A stretch of DNA of 64,000 nucleotides from Methylovirgula ligni. Lineage in GTDB: Bacteria; Pseudomonadota; Alphaproteobacteria; Rhizobiales; Beijerinckiaceae. Position numbers and translations under genes: made by a program. Each line of letters starts with the position of its first letter. Positions within the stretch are counted from its first letter, which is position 1. The notes under the pieces were generated by a model that searched no databases, was not told the DNA's origin, and saw nothing but the letters and a program-made list of their open reading frames with translations. This document shows, piece by piece, positions 9,604 through 15,903 of this stretch. The DNA lies in assembly GCF_004135935.1 (NCBI RefSeq), contig NZ_CP025086.1, positions 2,170,001 through 2,234,000 of the forward strand. Reading direction: 5' to 3'.

Positions 9604-11121
9604 TCAGGCGAGGCCCAGCTTCTGCGCGAGGCCGATGCGCTGCAATTTGCCGGTCGCGCCCTTCGGAATCTCTTCCAGGAAAACGATCTTGCGCGGCGTC
9701 TTGAACGCTGCCAGCCGTTCGGAGAGAAAATTGCGCAATTCCGCCTCGGTCACCGTGTGCCCCTCGCGCAGGACGACGGCGGCGGCGACTTCTTCGCCAA
9801 GCTTGTCATGCGGCAATGCGAAGGTCACGACCTGCGCGACCGCCGGATGATCGAGCAGGGCTTCGTCGACTTCGCGCGGCGAAATTTTTTCGCCGGCGCG
9901 ATTGATGATTTCCTTAAGCCGCCCGGTAAGGCTCAAATGCCCATCGGCGTCGATCATGCCCTGATCGCCGGTGCGGAACCAGCCATTGGTGAAGGCGCTG
10001 GCGTTGGCCGAGGGATTGTTCTCGTAGCCTGTCGTGACGTTGTCGCCGCGGATGACGACTTCGCCGATCTCCCCGATGCCGAGCAGATTGCCGTCCTCAT
10101 CCATAATGCCGATCTCGGGACCGGCCGGCAGGCCAACGGCGCCGGGCTTGCGCTTGCCGCGCAACGGGTTCGAGGCCATCTGATGCGAGGCCTCGGTCAT
10201 GCCGTAGGCTTCGATGAGCGGCGCGTGAAAGGCCGCCTCCAGTTCGCCGATCAATTGCGGCGGCATGGATGCCGAGGACGAGCGCAGGAAGCGCAGCGGG
10301 TGACGCGCGATCACATCCTTGTTTTGGCTGGAGCGGGCGAGGATCGCCTGATGCATCGTCGGCACCGCCGTGTACCAGGTCGGCTTGCAATCATCCATCC
10401 AGCCGAAAAACTTCAACGCGTTGAAGCCGGGCGTGCAGAAAATCTGTCCGCCGCGCGACAGCGGCGCGAGAATGCCGGCGATCAGCCCGTGGATATGGAA
10501 GAGCGGCATGATGTTGAGGCCGCGATCCGTGTCGGTGAATTCGAGGCTGGTCGCGATGTTCCCCGCCGAGGCGGTGACATTGCGCTGGCTCAGCGGCACG
10601 ATCTTTGGCCGCGAGGTCGTGCCCGATGTGTGCAGGATGAGGGCGACGTCCTCGCTCTCGGCGTAGCCGGGGTTGGCGGCCGGCTTTTTCTCGCCGCCCG
10701 AGAGTGTGAACGCCCCGGCGCCGGCGTTCGCATCGAGCGTCAGGGTGAGGATCGAGATGCCGAGCTTCTGCGCGACCGCGACCGCAGGCGATTTGCTGCC
10801 AGCCTCGACGACGAGCGCCTTGGAGTTGAGGTCGCTCATGTAAAACTCGAACTCGTCGGCCTTATAGGCCGGGTTCAGCGGCGCGGCGGTCGCGCCCGAC
10901 GCGATGGCGACGAAGGCCGTCGCCATTTCCGGGCCGTTGGGCAGGACGATGGCGACGCGGTCGTTGCGGCCGACACCGAAACCGTTCAACGCCGCGATCG
11001 TATCGGCGACGAGCTTGCGAAAGGCATCAAAGGTCAGGTCCCGCGCCCCCGGCGCGGTGATCGCAGCGGCATCGCTACGCCCCGCGGCGAGCAGTTCCTT
11101 GAGAGTTCGGATTTCACTCAT
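9604..11121 (-). CDS. Acyl-CoA synthetase, probable oxalyl-CoA synthetase (oxalate-CoA ligase)
   Basis: This 505-residue ANL adenylate-forming enzyme activates a carboxylic acid with ATP and CoA. The P-loop core is LHTSGTTSRPKIVPL near residue 165, where the TSRPK variant is characteristic of the Pcs60/AAE3 oxalate-CoA ligase group. Further motifs are EAYGMTEAS near 305, TGDQGMIDADGHL near 385 and the C-terminal lysine region PKGATGKLQR. The next gene in the same direction is a PanE-type reductase (26-base gap upstream), and an oxalate/formate-type carrier diverges from it, so oxalate is the likely substrate. The substrate call is inference from motif and context; it could be another short-chain or dicarboxylic acyl-CoA ligase. 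Confidence 0.75.
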   Translation of the reverse strand: MSEIRTLKELLAAGRSDAAAITAPGARDLTFDAFRKLVADTIAALNGFGVGRNDRVAIVLPNGPEMATAFVAIASGATAAPLNPAYKADEFEFYMSDLNSKALVVEAGSKSPAVAVAQKLGISILTLTLDANAGAGAFTLSGGEKKPAANPGYAESEDVALILHTSGTTSRPKIVPLSQRNVTASAGNIATSLEFTDTDRGLNIMPLFHIHGLIAGILAPLSRGGQIFCTPGFNALKFFGWMDDCKPTWYTAVPTMHQAILARSSQNKDVIARHPLRFLRSSSASMPPQLIGELEAAFHAPLIEAYGMTEASHQMASNPLRGKRKPGAVGLPAGPEIGIMDEDGNLLGIGEIGEVVIRGDNVTTGYENNPSANASAFTNGWFRTGDQGMIDADGHLSLTGRLKEIINRAGEKISPREVDEALLDHPAVAQVVTFALPHDKLGEEVAAAVVLREGHTVTEAELRNFLSERLAAFKTPRKIVFLEEIPKGATGKLQRIGLAQKLGLA

Positions 11122-11147
11122 GTCTATTTCCCAAATGATATGCCGGC

Positions 11148-12149
11148 TCAGGCCGGTTCGACGACAAGGCGGCCCTTTTCGCGAGCCAGCGTTTCTCCAA
11201 GAAGCTTGACGACCGCATAGAGCGAATCGAGATGCGGCGAGGCGACATCGACGATCCGGCCGAGTTCGAGCACCGAGCCGATGAGCGCATCGGCTTCGAG
11301 CGCACGGCCGGTTTCGACATCCTGCAGCATCGAGGTCTTGTGCGGGCCGACCGCCTCGGCGCCGGCGATGCGCTTTTCGAGCGGAATGCGGAAGCGGATG
11401 CCCAGCGCCTCGCCAATCGCCTTCATCTCGCGCATCACCTCTTCCGCCAGCGTGCGGGTGAGCCTGAAGCGGCAGATGTCTTCCAGCGTGGCGTGGGTCA
11501 GCGCGCTGATCGGGTTGAAGGTCGCATTGCCCCAGAGCTTGGTCCAGAGTTCGGCGCGGATATCGGTGACGACCGGCGCTTTGAAACCGGCGCGGGTGAA
11601 AGTCGCGGCGATCTGCTCGAGCCGCTCCGTCGGGCTCTCATCGATTTCCGCCAGCGAGAAGCGATAGCCTTCGATATGGCGAATGACGCCTGGGCGCTCG
11701 ATCTCCGCCGCCGGATAGACGACGCTGGCGATGACGCGCTCAATCGGCAGATTGTCGGCGATCACGCCGCCGGGATCGACGCTTTCAAGCCGTGCGCCCT
11801 CATGCGGACCGCCATGCTTGAAGAAATACCACCACGGAATCCCGTTCTGCGCCGTCAGCACGCTCGTCCGCGGGCCGTAGATCGCCGGCAGATCGCGCAC
11901 AATGGCGGCGACCTGATGCGCCTTCATGCCGAGAATGATGAGATCCTGCTCGCCGACGTCGGCGATGCGGTTGGAGGCTTTGACCTTGGCGATCGTTTCC
12001 TTGTCGCCCTCGATCAGCTTCAGACCGTTCGCACTGATGGCCGCAAGATGCGGACCGCGCGCAATGACGCTGACGTCTTCACCGGCATCGGCAAGCTTCG
12101 CCGCGAGCAGACCGCCAATCGCGCCTGCGCCGATTACGCATATTCTCAT
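11148..12149 (-). CDS. 2-dehydropantoate 2-reductase family protein, candidate oxalyl-CoA reductase (PanE2-like)
   Basis: The 333-residue product is an ApbA/PanE-family NAD(P)-dependent reductase. The N-terminal Rossmann motif is GAGAIGGLLAAKLADAG. The C-terminal helical domain contains ELWTKLWGNATFNPISALT, with the catalytic Lys and Asn of the family. Canonical PanE makes pantoate. In Methylobacterium extorquens a paralogue (PanE2) was reported to reduce oxalyl-CoA to glyoxylate, and this gene sits in an oxalate context: an oxalyl-CoA synthetase-like gene follows 26 bases downstream and an OxlT-like carrier diverges from it. I therefore favour the oxalyl-CoA reductase role. That is inference, and a pantoate role is not excluded. 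Good GAGG ribosome binding site. Confidence 0.72.
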   Translation of the reverse strand: MRICVIGAGAIGGLLAAKLADAGEDVSVIARGPHLAAISANGLKLIEGDKETIAKVKASNRIADVGEQDLIILGMKAHQVAAIVRDLPAIYGPRTSVLTAQNGIPWWYFFKHGGPHEGARLESVDPGGVIADNLPIERVIASVVYPAAEIERPGVIRHIEGYRFSLAEIDESPTERLEQIAATFTRAGFKAPVVTDIRAELWTKLWGNATFNPISALTHATLEDICRFRLTRTLAEEVMREMKAIGEALGIRFRIPLEKRIAGAEAVGPHKTSMLQDVETGRALEADALIGSVLELGRIVDVASPHLDSLYAVVKLLGETLAREKGRLVVEPA

Positions 12150-12452
12150 CAGTTCCTCAGTCCCTCAGGTCAAATTGTCGCGGAGATTGGCGGCTGCGCC
12201 AAGGCGATGTCGGCGTGTCCATGCCGCATCTCGACTGGTCTTGTCCACCCTCATGTCATACATCGCAGCGCGCAAGTTTAAGCGCGGCATGCATGTGGTC
12301 GCTTCGCACAAGCAGCATCGGTTAGCTGGCCTTGCTGCAACGCAACACGTTGCAAATAATCACCTTTTCTAACTTAATTCCAGAAAAATTTCTTGCCGAA
12401 TTGCGTTTATCTCGGCAAATTCCCCCGCCACCGAAAAGAGGAACGCGTAAAG
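12150..12452. other. Divergent intergenic region of the oxalate module
   Basis: This stretch separates the reductase gene (leftward) from the MFS carrier gene (rightward) and must hold both promoters. The left part is GC-rich with no evident signal; the part after about 12330 is A/T-rich, as expected for a promoter. It contains the TTGC/GCAA half-site cluster listed separately. I see no RNA gene or convincing small ORF here. Confidence 0.6.
12332..12353. promoter_or_regulatory. Cluster of TTGC/GCAA half-sites, candidate operator
   Basis: TTGCTGCAA (12332-12340) is a perfect short palindrome, and GCAACACGTTGC (12342-12353) is a second inverted repeat one base later. Together they make four half-sites in 22 bases, about 100 bases before the MFS start at 12453. 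This density suggests a binding site for a dimeric regulator of the oxalate genes. No regulator gene lies beside it, so the protein is unknown. Confidence 0.4.
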
Positions 12453-13745
12453 ATGACTGTTGCTGTGGGGAAAGAGGTCGTCGTTTCGGAAAGCCGTAGC
12501 AACTATCGTTGGGTTCAACTTCTCGTCGGCATCGTCTGCATGACGATGATCGCCAATCTCCAGTATGGCTGGACGTTGTTCGTCGGTCCGCTGCATGCGG
12601 CCTTCGGCTGGAAACTGACCTCGATCCAGGTTGCTTTCACCATCTTCGTCGTCTGCGAGACCTGGCTCGTTCCGTTCGAGGGCTATTTCGAGGATCTGTT
12701 CGGGCCGAAGCCGCTGATCGCCTTCGGTGGCGTTCTCGTCGCGGTCGCCTGGGTTCTCAACTCGCAGGTCACCGGCCTTTCCGGTCTCTATATCGCACAG
12801 GCGATCGGCGGCATCGGTGCCGGCGCGATCTATGGCACGTGCGTCGGCAATGCCGTGAAATGGTTCCCGGACCACCGCGGGCTTGCCGCGGGCCTTACGG
12901 CTGCCGGCTTCGGCATTGGCTCGGCGCTGACCATCGTGCCGATCTCCAACGTCATCGTGGCGCATGGCTATCAGAGTGCGTTCCTTTATTTCGGTCTCGT
13001 GCAGGGCATCGTCGTCTGTATTTGCGCGCTGCTGTTTCGCTCGCCGTCCAAGGCGCCGGCCGATGCCGCGCCGCCGGCTGATGCCGCGTACCGTCAGTTC
13101 TCACCGCGCGAAATGTTGCGCACGCCGCTGTTCTGGCTGCTCTATGCAATGTTCGTGATGATGGCCGCCGGCGGCCTGATGGCGACCGCGCAGCTTGCCC
13201 CGATCGCCAAGGACTTCGGCGTCGCCAAAGTGCCGGTCAGCTTTATCGGCTTCACGCTTCCGGCATTGACCTTCGCCCTTGCGCTCGACCGCACGCTCAA
13301 CGGCCTGACGCGGCCGTTCTTCGGCTGGGTGTCGGATCGGATCGGCCGCGAGAGCACCATGTTCCTCGCCTTCGGCGTCGAGGGCCTCGCCATTCTTGCG
13401 CTCAGCAAGTACGGACACACGCCTGGGCTTTTCGTGCTGCTCAGCGGTCTTGTCTTTTTCGGCTGGGGCGAAATCTACTCGCTCTTTCCCGCGACCTGCA
13501 CCGACAGTTTCGGGACGAAATTCGCCACGACGAATGCCGGTCTTCTTTATACCGCCAAGGGTACGGCGGCGCTGCTCGTGCCGTTCTCCAGCAAGCTCAC
13601 CGAGCTTAGCGGCAGTTGGCATCTCGTGTTCCTGATCGCCGCCGCGCTCAACATTCTGACGGCGCTGCTGGCGATCTTCGTGCTGCGGCCGCTGCGGCGC
13701 CAATACGCCGGGGCCGCACATTCCGAGACCGACTTGCTGGAATAG
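12453..13745 (+). CDS. MFS transporter, oxalate/formate antiporter (OxlT) type
   Basis: This 430-residue inner-membrane carrier has about 12 hydrophobic segments in two halves separated by a cytoplasmic linker rich in Ala/Pro around residue 195 (SPSKAPADAAPP). The first half contains QYGWTLFVGPLHAAFGW and the GGIGAGAIYGTCVGNAVKWF block typical of the OxlT branch (OFA family). OxlT of Oxalobacter exchanges oxalate for formate; members elsewhere take up oxalate or related anions. It diverges from the PanE-like and oxalyl-CoA synthetase-like genes, forming an import, activation and reduction set. ATG 12453 has GAGG about 11 bases upstream. The exact substrate is inferred. Confidence 0.8.
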   Translation: MTVAVGKEVVVSESRSNYRWVQLLVGIVCMTMIANLQYGWTLFVGPLHAAFGWKLTSIQVAFTIFVVCETWLVPFEGYFEDLFGPKPLIAFGGVLVAVAWVLNSQVTGLSGLYIAQAIGGIGAGAIYGTCVGNAVKWFPDHRGLAAGLTAAGFGIGSALTIVPISNVIVAHGYQSAFLYFGLVQGIVVCICALLFRSPSKAPADAAPPADAAYRQFSPREMLRTPLFWLLYAMFVMMAAGGLMATAQLAPIAKDFGVAKVPVSFIGFTLPALTFALALDRTLNGLTRPFFGWVSDRIGRESTMFLAFGVEGLAILALSKYGHTPGLFVLLSGLVFFGWGEIYSLFPATCTDSFGTKFATTNAGLLYTAKGTAALLVPFSSKLTELSGSWHLVFLIAAALNILTALLAIFVLRPLRRQYAGAAHSETDLLE

Positions 13746-13801
13746 ATCGCGTCACATGGCTTGAGGTTGTTCGGCCGCAAGCTATCGCGATCAAGCGCGC
13801 T

Positions 13802-14227
13802 TCAATAATCGCGCGCGTAGAACTCGATATGCACACGGTGCGGGCTTGTCGCGTCCGCGTCGATCGTGTCGGTGAAGGTCGAGGGGTCGATCTCAAGCTC
13901 CACATAGGTCGGATTGTAATATTTATATTCGACGATCGTCGCCGGGATCAGGTTGTAGCGATAATCGGCGAAGGCGCGCACCCGCCACAATCCGTAATTC
14001 GGGGGCAGGGTGCAGGCGACATGGAACGTGTGCGTAATATCGAGATCGGCATATTCGGAATTGCGTAGCGTCACCCCGACATTGCGTGCGTCGACCACGC
14101 GGATGCTTGAGGCATCGACGACGAGGTCGAGACTCGCCAGCGGCGGGTGGTACGGCCGGTAGTGCGCGGATATGAGCGCAGGCTGAGACGCGTGTAGGGC
14201 CAGAGCCAGAAAAGCCGCCGCTGCCAT
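13802..14227 (-). CDS. Putative secreted protein, unknown function
   Basis: The 141-residue product starts with an Ala-rich signal peptide (MAAAAFLALALHASQPALIS). The mature domain is predicted beta-rich: SLDLVVDASSIRVV, DITHTFHVACTLPP, YVELEIDPSTF. It is rich in Tyr and Asp and has a single Cys, so no disulphide. I do not recognise a family. GGAG lies just before ATG 14227. It follows the MFS gene ending at 14342 in the same direction, with a short 16-base tandem duplication between them, and converges on the oxalate carrier gene. Probably periplasmic; role unknown. Confidence 0.65.
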   Translation of the reverse strand: MAAAAFLALALHASQPALISAHYRPYHPPLASLDLVVDASSIRVVDARNVGVTLRNSEYADLDITHTFHVACTLPPNYGLWRVRAFADYRYNLIPATIVEYKYYNPTYVELEIDPSTFTDTIDADATSPHRVHIEFYARDY

Positions 14228-14319
14228 TTTGATCTCCGATACGCCGCAAAGAAATTGCCGTTCGACCTTCGCGCCTCGCCCTTCGTCTGTCTATCCGCCG
14301 CGCCGGCCGCTCAGTCCAT

Positions 14320-14351
14320 TGTGATCTAGAGATCGTGTGATCTAGAGATCG
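14320..14351. repeat. 16-base perfect tandem duplication over a stop codon
   Basis: The 16-base unit at 14320-14335 is repeated exactly at 14336-14351. Each copy carries the inverted repeat GATCT-AG-AGATC. The second copy contains the stop codon of the leftward MFS gene (14342-14344), so it looks like a recent slippage or duplication at the gene's 3' end. Confidence 0.75.
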
Positions 14352-15553
14352 CGCGGCAGGAAATAGGCGAGCAGCCCGATCAGCGGCAGGAAGGCCGTCA
14401 GATGATAGACGAAAGTTATGCTCGAGGCATCCGCCACCGCGCCGAGGACGGCGGCGCCGAGGCCCGCCATGCCGAAGGCGAAGCCGAAGAACAGGCCCGC
14501 GACGGCGCCCACCCGCTCTGGCAGAAGCTCCTGCGCATAGACGATAATCGCCGAAAAGGCCGAGGAGAGCACGAAGCCGATGATGAAGGTCAGCACGATC
14601 GTCGCCGGCAGGTTCACGTAGGGCAGCGCCAGGGTGAACGGCAGCACGCCGAGGATCGAGCCCCAGATCACATAGCGGCGTCCGAAGCGGTCGCCGATCG
14701 GGCCGCCGAAGAACGTGCCGAGCGCCGAGGCAAAGAGGAACACGAACAGGCAGATCTGCGCCGTCGCCACCGGCAGATGGAATTTCTCGATCAGATAGAA
14801 AGTGTAATAGCTGCCGAGGCTCGCGAGATAGACGAACTTCGAAAAGACGAGCGCGAGCAGCACCGCAACCGAGGCCGCGACGTGTTTGCGGGTCAGGCCG
14901 TGGCTTGGCGCGGCCCGCTTCGTCCGGCGCGGCATCGCCGCCACGCGCGCCGCATACCAGCCGCTGATTCTGTAAAGAAGAAAGATGCCGGCGAGCGGCA
15001 GCAGGGCGAGCCAGGCTATGGCTCTCAGTCCATGCGGCACGACGAAAAAGGCGACGAGCAACGGCCCGATCGCCGCGCCGGTGTTGCCGCCGACCTGGAA
15101 CAGGGATTGCGCCAGCCCGTGCTGGCCACCCGAGGCCATGCGCGCGACGCGCGAGGATTCCGGGTGGAAAACCGATGAGCCGACGCCGATCAGAGCGGCC
15201 GCGATCAGGACCACGAAAAAGTGATTCGCGAAGGCGAGCAGGAGCAGACCGCAAAGCGTCACGCCCATGCCGATCGGCAGCGAATAGGGCTTGGGATTCT
15301 TGTCTGTATAAAGACCGATGAACGGCTGCAGCAGCGAGGCCGTGAGCTGGAAGGCGAGCGTGATCAGTCCGATCTGGCTGAAGCTCAACTGGAAGGTCTG
15401 CTTCAGGATCGGATAGACGGCCGGGAGCAGCGACTGAACGGTATCGTTCAGCATGTGGGCGACGCTGAGCGTCAGCAAGAGAGCGATAAGCGTAGATTCG
15501 CCCGTCGCCGCTCCATAGCGATGAGGCGTCTGAGCCTTTGAATCCAGGGACAT
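14342..15553 (-). CDS. MFS efflux transporter, fosmidomycin-resistance (Fsr) type
   Basis: The 403-residue product has 12 predicted membrane segments. Family features of the Fsr/YitG-type efflux branch are visible: LSVAHMLNDTVQSLLPAVYPIL at the first helix, FIGLYTDKNPKPYSLPIGM at the helix 2-3 loop, GVGSSVFHPESSRVARMASGG in helix 4-5, and GGPIGDRFGRRYVI at the loop between helices 8 and 9. It probably exports a small drug-like molecule by proton antiport. I chose ATG 15553; the longer frame to 15580 would run into tRNA-His, which ends at 15569. Possibly co-transcribed with the tRNA or from the 15-base gap; no clear promoter is visible. Confidence 0.8.
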   Translation of the reverse strand: MSLDSKAQTPHRYGAATGESTLIALLLTLSVAHMLNDTVQSLLPAVYPILKQTFQLSFSQIGLITLAFQLTASLLQPFIGLYTDKNPKPYSLPIGMGVTLCGLLLLAFANHFFVVLIAAALIGVGSSVFHPESSRVARMASGGQHGLAQSLFQVGGNTGAAIGPLLVAFFVVPHGLRAIAWLALLPLAGIFLLYRISGWYAARVAAMPRRTKRAAPSHGLTRKHVAASVAVLLALVFSKFVYLASLGSYYTFYLIEKFHLPVATAQICLFVFLFASALGTFFGGPIGDRFGRRYVIWGSILGVLPFTLALPYVNLPATIVLTFIIGFVLSSAFSAIIVYAQELLPERVGAVAGLFFGFAFGMAGLGAAVLGAVADASSITFVYHLTAFLPLIGLLAYFLPRDL

Positions 15554-15568
15554 GATCTTTGTGGTAAA

Positions 15569-15645
15569 TGGTACCGCCACCCCGGCTCGAACGGGGGACC
15601 TCTAGATCCACAATCTAGCGCTCTAACCAACTGAGCTATGGCGGC
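15569..15645 (-). tRNA. tRNA-His (GTG anticodon)
   Basis: A complete cloverleaf with encoded CCA (15569-15571). The anticodon loop TTGTGGA has GTG at 15609-15611, between stems CTAGA and TCTAG. The T arm is CCCCG-TTCGAGC-CGGGG. The acceptor stem pairs GCCGCCA with TGGCGGT, giving a G1:U72 wobble, and the discriminator is A73. The base preceding position 1 is not the conserved G-1 paired with C73. This matches the divergent alphaproteobacterial tRNA-His. It lies directly before the MFS gene. Confidence 0.95.
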
Positions 15646-15903
15646 GTGGAGTTCGCGCCGGAACCTATTGGGATAGCGTAGCGATTGCAAGGCTTGGCGC
15701 CGCAGGACAGGGCCGATCTCACAACAGATCGACGGGAAAATGCGCTTTGCCGCCGGTCGCGGCATTAAGCATGAATCGATCAACTTGGGCAGAAATGCTA
15801 AGGGCTTATGGACCCCCGCCGGGGCAGCCGTTAGGACTTCTTTAAGGCTATCCGTGGCGGCGGAGGGGGCCGAGGATGCGACCGGAAGAGAGCCTCTGCC
15901 GCG

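Noticed and set aside
13923-15611. 562-residue minus-strand open frame
   Set aside because: It runs through the MFS gene and tRNA-His in another frame, so it cannot be a gene.
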